A stretch of 64,000 nt of DNA from Fodinibius sp964490705 (lineage in GTDB: Bacteria > Bacteroidota > Rhodothermia > Balneolales > Balneolaceae): contig CAZBCG010000001.1 of the NCBI GenBank assembly GCA_964490705.1, positions 310,001 to 374,000 on the forward strand, read 5' to 3'. A program made the translations under genes and the position numbers. The stretch's first letter is position 1, and each line of letters begins with the position of its first letter. Below are positions 14,661-23,750 of this stretch, one piece after another. The notes below the pieces were generated by a model that saw only the letters and a program-made list of their open reading frames with translations, was not told the DNA's origin and searched no databases.

Positions 14661-16553
14661 TTGACTTACGTGAAAAATAATTTAACGAGAGAACATATCG
14701 ACCGGTGGAACAGCGGGGACCATCACGAGGCTTATAAAGTGTTGGGATCGCATATGGCGGATGATGGCGTCCATTTTGCCGTTTGGGCTCCACATGCGCA
14801 CAGCGTGAGTGTGGTTGGTGAGTTTAATAATTGGGATGGCCGCGAACATCCCATGGAAAAAAATGATGATACCGGCATTTGGACTACTTTTATACCGGAT
14901 GTTGAGCACTGGGCGCTATACAAGTATGAGCTCAAAACCGCTGAAGATGCGCCTCCTTTTTTGAAAACGGATCCATATGCTCATGTGATGGAGGTGCGTC
15001 CCAAGACTGCTTCGCTGGTATATAATCTGGAGGATTTTGACTGGGATGATCAGCAGTGGATGGAGGAACGGCAAGAGCGGCAGTCGTTTCGCAAACCGAT
15101 TTCTATATATGAAGTGCACTTAGCCTCGTGGCGCCGGAAGGGGGAGGGTAATAATGAGTATCTAACCTATCGCGAGCTGGCCCACGAGCTGGTGCCCTAT
15201 GTAAAAGATGCGGGATTTACTCATCTCGAGCTGATGCCGGTGGCCGAGCATCCCTATGATCCATCCTGGGGATACCAGGTGACGGGTTATTTCGCACCCA
15301 CGAGTCGCTTCGGGGAGCCGAAAGATTTTATGTACTTCATCAACGAATGTCACAAACAGGGCATTGGTGTTATTATGGATTGGGTTCCGGGCCACTTTCC
15401 CAAAGATGAGCAGGGCCTGCAGATGTTCGACAGTACGCCGCTGTACGAATATGGAGATCCCAAAAAGCGCGAACAGAAAGACTGGGGCACGCATATTTTT
15501 GATTATGGGAAAGATGGCGTTCGTAACTTCTTGCTCTCGAATGCCCGGTTTTGGTGCGAAAAATTTCATATCGATGGTTTTCGTGTAGATGCGGTAGCTT
15601 CTATGCTCTATTTGGATTACTCCAAAGGTCCGGGCGAATGGTCACCCAACAAGCACGGCGGCAACGAGCATCTGGAGGCAATTCGGTTTTTGAAGGATTT
15701 TAATACCATTATCCATCGCGAATTTCCGGGTATTATTACTTTTGCTGAAGAATCCACATCGTGGCCGGGGGTAACAACACCGGTACATCACGGGGGGCTG
15801 GGCTTCGATTACAAATGGAATATGGGCTGGATGAACGATACGCTCAAGTATATTGAGATGACGGCGGACCAGCGGCGCGATGATCCCAATAAAATTACCT
15901 TTCCGATGATGTATAACTATTCGGAAAATTTTGTGCTGCCGCTCTCCCACGATGAAGTGGTGCATATGAAAAGTCCGATGGTGTGGAAGCCTTCGGGTAA
16001 CGAACAGCAGCAATTTGCCACCCTGCGGCTGCTCTATACCTATATGTATGGACATCCCGGAAAGAAATTGCTTTTCATGGGAGATGAGTTTGCCGAGACC
16101 AGCGAATGGTCAGAAGATCGTGCTCTGCACTGGCATTTGTTGGACCACAGCCGCCACGAGGGTATGAAAAATTTGGTGGATCAGTTAAATACCCTGTATC
16201 AAAACGAGCCGTCGATGTATCAGTTTGATCGGGAGGCCGATGGTTTTGAATGGATTGAACTGGGCAATCGTACCCCGTCGGTGTTTGTTTTTCTGCGGAA
16301 AGCCGAAGATCCTTCGAATCATCTGTTATTTATTCTCAACTTCTCAAATCAAGAGCTGTTGAGTTATAAGGTGGGGCCATTTCAGGGAGTACAATATCGC
16401 ACAATTTTCAATAGCGATTCTGAGTTTTACGGAGGTCGAAACGGGGGAGGACACCATGGCGAAATGGAGCAGCAGCATGTATGGTTAAATCCACTTTCAG
16501 GTATTATTCTTAAACCGGATGCTCTAATTTCTGGCGACGAAACCCACCTCTGA
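14661..16553 (+). CDS. glgB: 1,4-alpha-glucan branching enzyme
   Basis: Forms alpha-1,6 branches in glycogen. The 630-residue product has an N-terminal CBM48 domain (GVHFAVWAPHAHSVSVVGEF), the GH13 barrel and a C-terminal beta domain. Catalytic regions are visible: MDWVPGHFPKD, GFRVDAVASMLYLDYS (nucleophile Asp), TFAEESTSWPG (acid Glu) and LPLSHDEVVH (third Asp). The extra N1 domain of E. coli GlgB is absent, as in many short GlgBs. The start is ambiguous: TTG 14661 or GTG 14670, with no ATG available. The phosphosulfolactate synthase and GT5-like genes follow on the same strand. Confidence 0.95.
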   Translation: MTYVKNNLTREHIDRWNSGDHHEAYKVLGSHMADDGVHFAVWAPHAHSVSVVGEFNNWDGREHPMEKNDDTGIWTTFIPDVEHWALYKYELKTAEDAPPFLKTDPYAHVMEVRPKTASLVYNLEDFDWDDQQWMEERQERQSFRKPISIYEVHLASWRRKGEGNNEYLTYRELAHELVPYVKDAGFTHLELMPVAEHPYDPSWGYQVTGYFAPTSRFGEPKDFMYFINECHKQGIGVIMDWVPGHFPKDEQGLQMFDSTPLYEYGDPKKREQKDWGTHIFDYGKDGVRNFLLSNARFWCEKFHIDGFRVDAVASMLYLDYSKGPGEWSPNKHGGNEHLEAIRFLKDFNTIIHREFPGIITFAEESTSWPGVTTPVHHGGLGFDYKWNMGWMNDTLKYIEMTADQRRDDPNKITFPMMYNYSENFVLPLSHDEVVHMKSPMVWKPSGNEQQQFATLRLLYTYMYGHPGKKLLFMGDEFAETSEWSEDRALHWHLLDHSRHEGMKNLVDQLNTLYQNEPSMYQFDREADGFEWIELGNRTPSVFVFLRKAEDPSNHLLFILNFSNQELLSYKVGPFQGVQYRTIFNSDSEFYGGRNGGGHHGEMEQQHVWLNPLSGIILKPDALISGDETHL

Positions 16554-16627
16554 GCCCCCTGTCGCTTGCCTTGCAATCATTTATGAATAAAGATTTCGGC
16601 AGGCTTTATTACCAAGCTGCATTTTAG

Positions 16628-16635
16628 TATCTTTG
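16628..16635 (+). promoter_or_regulatory. Possible -7 promoter element, TAnnTTTG type
   Basis: TATCTTTG matches the -7 consensus TAnnTTTG used by the Bacteroidota housekeeping sigma factor, about 30 bases before the start of the phosphosulfolactate synthase gene. No clear TTG -33 partner is seen, so it is a weak prediction. Confidence 0.35.
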
Positions 16636-16666
16636 TTCGTTTAATTTGTCAAAATTATAATGCTCA

Positions 16667-17485
16667 ATGGCTTTTAAGCTAAACCATCTCCCAAAGCGTA
16701 CAGAAAAACCTCGCGAAAAAGGAATGACACTTGTTCTGGACAAGGGGCTGAGTGTCAGGGAAGTTGAAGATTTTTGCAAATCGTGTTCCAATTATATTGA
16801 TATTGTTAAACTTGGATGGGGTACCAGTTATGTAACCCAGAATTTGGAAGAAAAGCTGGCGGTCTATTCCAATTTTGATATTCCGGTCTATTTCGGTGGA
16901 ACGTTGTTTGAAGCATATGTACTCCGCGACCAACTGGATGCCTATATGGAATTGCTCGATCGATTTGATATTGAGCATGCCGAAGTGTCAAATGGAACAA
17001 TCTGGCTTTCGGATCAGCGGAAAGTGGATATTATACAACAGATGAGTAAGCACTTTACGATTTTATCTGAGATCGGAAGTAAAAATCCCAATGATATTAT
17101 CCCTCCCTACAAGTGGGTGAAGATGATTGAGCGTGAGCTCGATGCTGGAGCTTGGAAAATCATTTGTGAGGCTCGCGAAAGCGGAACGGTTGGTGTATTT
17201 CGTCCGAACGGCGAAGTCCGGTCTGGACTTATTGATGAAATTGCCGATCAGGTACCAGTCGAAAACCTCATTTTTGAAGCTCCTCAAAAAGCCCAACAAG
17301 TTTGGTTTATCCGAAAATTCGGAAGTAATGTAAATCTGGGAAATGTCCAGCCCTCGGAAGTGATTCCCGTAGAAACATTACGTCTCGGTCTTCGAAGCGA
17401 TACGCTGTTTGATTTTTATTCGCTCGATGATGAAGAAATGAGCCAGCTTTATGCCGACCAGGAAGATCCCGAGTCCGAAGAGTAA
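16667..17485 (+). CDS. Phosphosulfolactate synthase (ComA family)
   Basis: TIM-barrel enzyme of 272 residues that adds sulfite to phosphoenolpyruvate to give phosphosulfolactate. Family signatures include GMTLVLDKGLS, YIDIVKLGWGTSYV, VYFGGTLFEAYV, EVSNGTIWLS, and WKIICEARESGTVG. In archaea the product leads to coenzyme M; in bacteria it may feed sulfolactate, cysteate or sulfonolipid synthesis. None of the later enzymes is nearby. It sits between glgB and the GT5-like gene with only 37 bases to the latter, which gives no metabolic clue. Confidence 0.9.
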   Translation: MAFKLNHLPKRTEKPREKGMTLVLDKGLSVREVEDFCKSCSNYIDIVKLGWGTSYVTQNLEEKLAVYSNFDIPVYFGGTLFEAYVLRDQLDAYMELLDRFDIEHAEVSNGTIWLSDQRKVDIIQQMSKHFTILSEIGSKNPNDIIPPYKWVKMIERELDAGAWKIICEARESGTVGVFRPNGEVRSGLIDEIADQVPVENLIFEAPQKAQQVWFIRKFGSNVNLGNVQPSEVIPVETLRLGLRSDTLFDFYSLDDEEMSQLYADQEDPESEE

Positions 17486-17522
17486 AACAATAAAATACCA
17501 ACGAATTCATTAGTATTTATCT

Positions 17523-18341
17523 ATGAAAGTTTTATACGCTGCTGCTGAGATATCTCCCTTTGCCCGAATGACACATACCGCAGACCTGCTACGGTTTTTG
17601 CCGGCATCTTTACAAGACAAGGGATACGAAATTCGCATTTTGTTACCCAAATACGGCACCATTAACGATCGCCGCAACCGGCTGCACGAGGTTATTCGTC
17701 TCTCGGGTATCGAGGTAGAAGTGGGCGAAAAAGTGGAAAGCATGCGTATTAAGGTGGCAAGCATACCCAATGCCAAGCTACAGGTGTACTTTTTGGATAA
17801 CGACACTTATTTCAAGCGAAAGGCAATGTTCCTGAATCCGGAAACCAAGGAGCATTATGATGATAACGACGAGCGAATCGTCTTTTACAGCAAGGGCGTG
17901 CTCGAAACAGTCGCCAAGCTGGGCTGGGAGCCCGATATCATCCACTGTCACGATTGGGCTGCAGGGCTGGTGCCGCTATTAGCAAAAGAAAAATATAACA
18001 ATCTCGATCTGTTTAAAGACACCCAGGTGATTTACAATATTCATCACCCGGAGAACAACGGCATATTCAACAAGAAACTGTTGGATTTGATTGGTTTGCC
18101 CGATTCTTTTGACAGGGGCAATCTTGTTGAGGGTGACAACGTTGACTTACGCACACTCGGTTTAAAATACAGCGATCATGTCGTTACCGGGAACCACATT
18201 ACGGACCAATTGGATGATCTTTTTGACGATTTGGGAATTGATCCCACCAAAATTCAGGGTTCACCCGAAGATGTTTCGGATAAGTTTGCTACTTATTACG
18301 ATGAAATCGCTGGTGTCAAAGAAGAAACCGAAGAATCATAA
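17523..18341 (+). CDS. GT5-domain-only glycogen/starch synthase-like protein
   Basis: A 272-residue protein covering only the N-terminal half of a glycogen synthase. Recognisable blocks are KVLYAAAEISPFA, ILLPKYGTINDRRNRLHEV, VYFLDNDTYF and DIIHCHDWAAGLVPLL. The ADP-glucose-binding K-x-G-G-L at the start of true GlgA is replaced by RMTHTADLL, and the whole C-terminal GT-B domain is missing, with an acidic tail instead. Bacteroidota genomes carry a conserved short protein of this kind, usually next to a DUF4270 lipoprotein as here, so it is an intact family and not a truncation. Catalytic activity is doubtful; a regulatory or scaffold role is possible. Confidence 0.85.
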   Translation: MKVLYAAAEISPFARMTHTADLLRFLPASLQDKGYEIRILLPKYGTINDRRNRLHEVIRLSGIEVEVGEKVESMRIKVASIPNAKLQVYFLDNDTYFKRKAMFLNPETKEHYDDNDERIVFYSKGVLETVAKLGWEPDIIHCHDWAAGLVPLLAKEKYNNLDLFKDTQVIYNIHHPENNGIFNKKLLDLIGLPDSFDRGNLVEGDNVDLRTLGLKYSDHVVTGNHITDQLDDLFDDLGIDPTKIQGSPEDVSDKFATYYDEIAGVKEETEES

Positions 18342-18377
18342 ATAAATTTAATTAGTAGTATTTCGTTGCAGAACTTA

Positions 18378-19616
18378 ATGAGTAGTGTCTTTCAAGAGGC
18401 AAGCACGTATTGTCTGGTAGTTGTTTTTCTTGCATTCATCGGATTAGCCGGTTGTGAAAACCCCGGACCGGTTGGAAGTGGCCTTGGCGAAACCAAAGCT
18501 GGGGTTGTGGTTGATACGCTTTCAGATAATTATATCACAAACTTGACCACTCGGACATTTAATTTCTATTCCGGTGGATTCCAGTTTTTCTCGACCGGGG
18601 AATATGATGATCCATTATTTGGAAATATGCGTACAATCGGTATGATAAAGCCCAGCTTGCCTATGGCTGTCGATGATACATTAACTAGTGATTCGGAAAT
18701 GTTCATGCGCTTGATACTTGATGGTAGCCAAGTGTTTGGAGATACTTTGGCCGATCAGTCCTATGATCTTTATGAAATTGATGAGTTGTGGCGGAGTAGT
18801 GCTTTTAGAATCCATGAGGATATTAAGCTGGATGAAGCAAATGGACCAATTAGCTCATTTACCGTAGGCACCGAAGATTCGTTGGATATTCCCCTGCCCC
18901 AAGAGTGGGTGGATAAGTACCGGGCGTATTCTGACACTGCAAATGCAGATTCGTTATATGAACGGGAGGTATTTGGATTTGCACTGGTACCGACTAATGA
19001 CAGTAATAAAATTATTGCTCCTAATGCCAGTTCCACTCGGTTTGTTGTTCAAAACCCGGTAGAAGAAGATACTATTAATACTTTTAATGTTAGGTCGGAT
19101 CGATGGGCTTACATGCTTGAACGAGGCAGTGGCAGCAGTTTGCCCCAGGGTTCTGTAGCATTGCACAGTACAAATGAGCGAATTTTGAGCTTTGGTTTGG
19201 ACTTATCGTCGCTCGATATTCGCGCACCGGATATAGCAAGAGCAGAGTTGGTCTTGTATCAAAATAATGAGTTGATGGACCAGTCAATGCAATCCGAATC
19301 ACCATCGGCAGATCGTCCTAGTGTTCAAGCGGCACAACTGCATTTGGTAAATACCGAGCAGCTGCCAGATAACGTTACGCCGGGCAGCCCGATTGCAAAT
19401 GGGTTTTATTCCGCCGATGATGGGGCATATCATTTTTCTGTTACTTCACAAATTCAAAATATTTTAACAAATGATGGATTGCCGGAAGACAATGAGTACG
19501 TTGTAACGTTGGGTCCCGATGGCATTATAAGATCCAGTGTTATTTATACGGATGAAGCTCCGGCCGACAAACGACCAAAACTTATTATCACATCGTTAAA
19601 AAATAACAGCAATTAG
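18378..19616 (+). CDS. DUF4270-like lipoprotein
   Basis: Exported protein of 412 residues with a signal peptide ending LAGC, so probably outer-membrane-anchored. The mature part begins ENPGPVGSGLGE, is rich in beta strands and Asp/Ser, and has the repeated polar style (DDPLFGNMRTIGMIKPSLP, APDIARAELVLYQNNE, KRPKLIIT at the end) of DUF4270 proteins. Position right after the GT5-only gene agrees with that family. Function unknown. ATG at 18378 is preferred to a TTG 12 bases earlier because it gives a shorter n-region. The next gene starts two bases after the stop. Confidence 0.75.
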   Translation: MSSVFQEASTYCLVVVFLAFIGLAGCENPGPVGSGLGETKAGVVVDTLSDNYITNLTTRTFNFYSGGFQFFSTGEYDDPLFGNMRTIGMIKPSLPMAVDDTLTSDSEMFMRLILDGSQVFGDTLADQSYDLYEIDELWRSSAFRIHEDIKLDEANGPISSFTVGTEDSLDIPLPQEWVDKYRAYSDTANADSLYEREVFGFALVPTNDSNKIIAPNASSTRFVVQNPVEEDTINTFNVRSDRWAYMLERGSGSSLPQGSVALHSTNERILSFGLDLSSLDIRAPDIARAELVLYQNNELMDQSMQSESPSADRPSVQAAQLHLVNTEQLPDNVTPGSPIANGFYSADDGAYHFSVTSQIQNILTNDGLPEDNEYVVTLGPDGIIRSSVIYTDEAPADKRPKLIITSLKNNSN

Positions 19617-19618
19617 TA

Positions 19619-20914
19619 TTGAGAAAACTAGTATTTATAGCGGTTGTATTGTTTGTAACGAGTTCTGTTGCATTGGCTCAGGATGGTACCGAGAGCAAGG
19701 CAAGTACAGGTTCGGTATATTCTAAGCTGGGGGTGGGCATACCCATAGATATTTCCAGCACCTCGGCCAATTCGGCCGGTTTGTTTGGGGTTTCTTACAA
19801 TCAGTCTAATGTTGGGAGCTTGGCCAATCCCGCCCATTGGGGAAGTACCGTATATGGGTTAGGATCGGGAGGCATTGGTCTTCATTCATATAATGCCAGT
19901 CAAGGAAACCAAAGTGCAAAAAATGCCGAGTTTTTAGTGGATCAATTTCAGCTACAGCTTCCCATCGTTCGCGGGAAAGTTGGTATTTCGGGGTCTTTTG
20001 CACCGTTGTCGCGCTCTAATTTTCGCACTATACAAGATAACTCCCAGATTATAAGTCGCGGAACGGCTACCGATACCTTGCAATACACCATTGAAAATAA
20101 AGGCAGTGGCGGTATAAATATGGCAGAACTGGGCTTTGGATGGCGGATTAATGAAAATTTTTCTGTAGGCTATGCGGCCTCTGCTGTATTTATTTCTCAA
20201 GATGATGCCTATACGGGTCGTTTTAGGGATATTTCGTATCGAACAGTGGATTATACATTCGAAACGTCAGGTGTTGGTTTTGGAAACAGGTTCGGTACTC
20301 AAATTCGCTTGCCCAATCTTTTTCGGGATAACGATCAGTTGGGGATTGGCGCTACGGTAAGCTTACCGGTAACTATTGATGCCAACCAGGAAAAGACAGC
20401 CGGTGGTGCTATTCAGGGTGTAGATCCCATAAAGCTGGGAGATGGAACGGTAAAAATGCCGATGAAATTGAGTACTGGTGTAAGTTATCGCCCAAGTGAC
20501 TTGTTGTTATTTGCAGCTGAGGGACTTTATCAGGGATGGTCGAATTATCGAAATGACTTTAGTTCGATTGCCCAATCGGAAGTCGATTTTGTAGATCGCT
20601 ATAAAATGGGTTTAGGTGTTCAATATTTTCCCTATGTTTCGGGTTCCGATAAATTTTTATCAAATTTCAAATACCGGCTCGGGGCATCATACGATACCGG
20701 TCACTTAAATATAGAGGGACAAGATATCAATACGTTGATGTTTTCTTTTGGGCTTGGAATACGATCGCCGAATTCGGGATCGTCTATTGACGTAAGTTTC
20801 GAATATGGTGTTCGGGGAACAAATTCCACGAATGTGGTCAAAGAACAGATATGGGGCGTGGAGTTATCGCTCAATCTGGCTGAGATCATGTTCTTCCGGC
20901 CTAAGCTACAATAA
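19619..20914 (+). CDS. Outer-membrane beta-barrel protein, FadL/porin-like
   Basis: A 431-residue exported protein: signal peptide MRKLVFIAVVLF..ALAQ, then alternating hydrophobic strands with many Gly/Asn/Tyr and a C-terminus rich in aromatic residues (GVELSLNLAEIMFFRP), as in Bacteroidota transport barrels. The N-terminal SVYSKLGVGIPIDISSTSAN block resembles the hatch region of FadL-type proteins, but no specific residues confirm fatty-acid transport. It begins with TTG, two bases after the DUF4270 stop, so the two are surely co-expressed. Confidence 0.72.
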   Translation: MRKLVFIAVVLFVTSSVALAQDGTESKASTGSVYSKLGVGIPIDISSTSANSAGLFGVSYNQSNVGSLANPAHWGSTVYGLGSGGIGLHSYNASQGNQSAKNAEFLVDQFQLQLPIVRGKVGISGSFAPLSRSNFRTIQDNSQIISRGTATDTLQYTIENKGSGGINMAELGFGWRINENFSVGYAASAVFISQDDAYTGRFRDISYRTVDYTFETSGVGFGNRFGTQIRLPNLFRDNDQLGIGATVSLPVTIDANQEKTAGGAIQGVDPIKLGDGTVKMPMKLSTGVSYRPSDLLLFAAEGLYQGWSNYRNDFSSIAQSEVDFVDRYKMGLGVQYFPYVSGSDKFLSNFKYRLGASYDTGHLNIEGQDINTLMFSFGLGIRSPNSGSSIDVSFEYGVRGTNSTNVVKEQIWGVELSLNLAEIMFFRPKLQ

Positions 20915-20970
20915 TAAATAGCCTCGAAATCAGTTTATAAACCTGAACCACATGTTAAATTGTTAGAATT

Positions 20971-22299
20971 ATGAAGAAGCTACTACTCGTACTTGCTTTT
21001 TTTGTGTTCGGCAGTAGTGCAACAATGGCACAATCATCTGTTGAACCCCCCAATGGGATGAAGGAAGTACAGGCCTACTCCCTATTTTACGAATATTACA
21101 AGTCAGAATCCTATGAATCGGCCATCCAATTTGGACGTTGGATGTGGCAAGGCATGCCCGAAACGATTGAGGGCTATTCCCGCTTTGATCTGAAAAGAAA
21201 TTTAAATCGACTAGTACGATCATATAATGGTCTTGCCCAAAAGAAGGAAGATCCATCGCTTAAAGAGGCATATGCGGATACGGCGCTCAGTATTTATGAT
21301 CAGATGTTTGAAAAATATCCCGATGCCAAGAGCAATCATTATGACTGGTATATTAGCCGGGGTCGGCTGTACCAAACACATTCCAGCGTGCTGGATAATG
21401 CCTCAGCGAAAGCAGCCGAAAACTATTATGAGGCGTTTCAATTACAACCCAAAGAATTTACCAATTACGGTGATGGATATTATATGCAGGTGATGCTGCG
21501 AGAAATGATTTCTGCCGGCAAAAAAGATCAATCACTGGCTATCATGGATAAAGCAGAGCCCTATGCCTCTGAAAAGCTGAAAGATGCTTTTGATAATATG
21601 CGCAATGACCTGTTTGAGTCGCCACAAGAACGTATCGCATTTTTGGAGGGACAAGTAAAAGATAATCCCAAAGATGAGGAGGCGTTGAAATCGCTACGGG
21701 ATCTTTATGAAAACCAGGATATGACGGAAAAAGCCCGCGAAGCGAGCCAAAAGTTGTATGAGCTGAATCCCAGCTACGAAAATATTATGGCGATTGGCGA
21801 TTTTGCTATCAGTAACGCCAATAACCAGATGGCTATTAAGTATCTCAAAGAGGCGATGGATAAGGCGAAAACGGATAAGCAACGGGCAAACATTGCGATT
21901 AAGATATCCGATGCGTATTTGAATATGGGACAGCTGGAAAGTGCACGGAAATTTGCCCGGTCTGCAACAGATTATGACAGTGATTGGGGGCAACCATACA
22001 TACAGATTGCAGATATTTATGCCCAGGCGGTAAGCAAGTGTACAAGCGACCGCAAGATGGATCGTAAGGATAAAACGGTATATTGGCTGGTGCTTGACTA
22101 TCTGGACAAGGCCAAACAGACAGATCCGAGTACCACAAGCGAAGTTGAACGAAATTATAAGTCATATAGTCCGGTTACGCCTACAAACGAAGAAAAGTTT
22201 TTCTGGCAACCATCACTCAATACAGGGGAGGATTTTGAAATTGATTCGTCGTTGATGGAATGCTATGGCTGGATTGATGAAACAACGACTGTTCGATAA
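20971..22299 (+). CDS. Periplasmic TPR-repeat protein
   Basis: A 442-residue exported protein. Signal peptide MKKLLLVLAFFVFGSSATMAQ. The mature chain is helical, with TPR-like repeats recognisable at about 95-135 (alanine-rich YADTALSIYDQMFEKYP), 160-260 and 250-350 (AREASQKLYELNP, QLESARKFARSATDYD). TPR proteins of this kind organise complexes in the periplasm or outer membrane. It lies directly after the lipoprotein and the barrel, suggesting a three-protein envelope module, but there is no functional clue. A hairpin terminator follows. Confidence 0.78.
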   Translation: MKKLLLVLAFFVFGSSATMAQSSVEPPNGMKEVQAYSLFYEYYKSESYESAIQFGRWMWQGMPETIEGYSRFDLKRNLNRLVRSYNGLAQKKEDPSLKEAYADTALSIYDQMFEKYPDAKSNHYDWYISRGRLYQTHSSVLDNASAKAAENYYEAFQLQPKEFTNYGDGYYMQVMLREMISAGKKDQSLAIMDKAEPYASEKLKDAFDNMRNDLFESPQERIAFLEGQVKDNPKDEEALKSLRDLYENQDMTEKAREASQKLYELNPSYENIMAIGDFAISNANNQMAIKYLKEAMDKAKTDKQRANIAIKISDAYLNMGQLESARKFARSATDYDSDWGQPYIQIADIYAQAVSKCTSDRKMDRKDKTVYWLVLDYLDKAKQTDPSTTSEVERNYKSYSPVTPTNEEKFFWQPSLNTGEDFEIDSSLMECYGWIDETTTVR

Positions 22300-22343
22300 G
22301 TTTTAAATATCGGCAAAGATTCTTATCTTATTCCTAGAATTTG

Positions 22344-22370
22344 ACAGTGCAGCACTTACAGCTGCACTGT
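22344..22370 (+). terminator. Terminator after the TPR gene
   Basis: Perfect 10-bp stem ACAGTGCAGC/GCTGCACTGT with a seven-base loop, followed by a pyrimidine-rich TTCCTTCTCC tract, 45 bases after the stop. It separates the envelope gene group from rho. Confidence 0.8.
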
Positions 22371-22482
22371 TTCCTTCTCCTCTCAACTCTTAAAACTAAT
22401 CACAACTCCTACCTTCTGCGTGCAATAGTCCGTACTAAATTGCACTTGGAATGTCAGGTATCAAGCTAAATTACTGGATGTA

Positions 22483-23676
22483 ATGGGACGTTCACGAAAT
22501 AATAATCGGGGCCGAAATAAGAATAAAAATGTTTTTGTTCCCCGATTTAACGAAAATCACAATGTAGAAGTGGCTGGTCGTTATAAGGGCGTGGTCGAAA
22601 TTAATGCCAAGGGTTATGGGTTTGCCCGCGAAAAGGATTATGAGTTTAGTTACGAGCCCAGCGACCCCTTTTTGAAGCCGGATGAGGTAAAGCATCATAA
22701 TCTGCGTCCGGGGCTGGAGATCGAGGGGGAATACGAAGAAGACGGCCACGGCCATCGCCATATTCACTCTATTGAAAAGATTAACGGCCGCGACCCAATG
22801 GAATGGCAGCGGGCTACTCGTTTTGAGCTGCAGACGCCCATTATGCCCGTTGAGCACGTCAAGCTGGGAATGGATCCCGATAATATCGAAATGCGCGTGA
22901 TGGATCTTGTTGCTCCCATTGGGAAAGGTCAGCGTGCGCTTATTGTAGCGCCGCCCCGAACCGGCAAAACCGTGTTGCTCAAGAAAATAGCCGAATCGCT
23001 GACGAAGAACCATTCCGATATTAGTACCGGTGTTCTGCTGGTAGATGAACGGCCCGAGGAGGTAACCGACTTTTTGCGTTCTACCGATGCCGAGGTTTTT
23101 GCTTCTTCTAATGATAAAGAGACCTCTAGCCATGTTCGCATAACGGAGCTGGCACTCGGCTATGTTAAACGGAAAGCTGAGATGGGGGATGATGCCGTAT
23201 TACTGATCGATTCGCTAACCCGGCTCGGTCGTTCCTATAACAATATTCAAGAAAGTAGCGGACGTACTCTTTCCGGAGGATTAGACATTCGGGCACTGGA
23301 GATCCCCAAAAAGATTTTTGGATCGGCGCGGAAGATCGAAGGCGGCGGCTCGTTGACGATTATTGCAACCTGCCTTATCGAGACCAACTCCCGCATGGAT
23401 GATCTGATCTTTGAGGAGTTCAAGGGTACAGGCAATATGGAGCTGGTGCTGGATCGTGAACTGGCCAATGACCGAATCTTTCCCGCGATTAATATCAGTG
23501 CGTCGGGTACGCGAAACGAAGATAAATTTATCGGGGATTCGATGGAAGAGCGGAATATGGTGCGTCGCTATTTGCTCAAGAAATCCCCCAAAGAGTCGAT
23601 GCAGAGCCTGCTGAAAGTGCTCAAAAACACCGACAGCAACGAAGAGCTGCTCAACCAGATTGCGGCAATGGTGTAA
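22483..23676 (+). CDS. rho: Transcription termination factor Rho (short form)
   Basis: Hexameric RNA helicase that terminates transcription; 397 residues. It lacks the helical Rho_N domain and starts with a short Arg/Asn/Lys stretch, then the RNA-binding cold-shock-like domain (GVVEINAKGYGFAR) and the ATPase domain. Walker A is APPRTGKT, Walker B DDAVLLIDSLTR, and DERPEEV is conserved. The Q-loop region reads SGGLDIRALEIPK instead of the commoner D-A-N-A-L form, and GSARKIEGGGS follows. It is a complete Rho, possibly one of two paralogues in the genome. Convergent with the rhodanese gene. Confidence 0.95.
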   Translation: MGRSRNNNRGRNKNKNVFVPRFNENHNVEVAGRYKGVVEINAKGYGFAREKDYEFSYEPSDPFLKPDEVKHHNLRPGLEIEGEYEEDGHGHRHIHSIEKINGRDPMEWQRATRFELQTPIMPVEHVKLGMDPDNIEMRVMDLVAPIGKGQRALIVAPPRTGKTVLLKKIAESLTKNHSDISTGVLLVDERPEEVTDFLRSTDAEVFASSNDKETSSHVRITELALGYVKRKAEMGDDAVLLIDSLTRLGRSYNNIQESSGRTLSGGLDIRALEIPKKIFGSARKIEGGGSLTIIATCLIETNSRMDDLIFEEFKGTGNMELVLDRELANDRIFPAINISASGTRNEDKFIGDSMEERNMVRRYLLKKSPKESMQSLLKVLKNTDSNEELLNQIAAMV

Positions 23677-23682
23677 AAATCT

Positions 23683-23750
23683 AACGTGCTAGTGTGTTAA
23701 CGTGGAATGTATGTTGGTACAATGTTAACACGTAAACACACAAACACGTA
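23683..23750. terminator. Imperfect palindrome between convergent genes
   Basis: A 22-base arm (23683-23704) of AACGTG/GTGTTAACGTG words pairs at 18 of 22 positions with 23729-23750. It fills the space between the stops of rho and the rhodanese gene and can serve both. The word style (GTGTTAACG) is a second family of gene-end simple palindromes, unlike the A/G-rich one. Confidence 0.65.
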
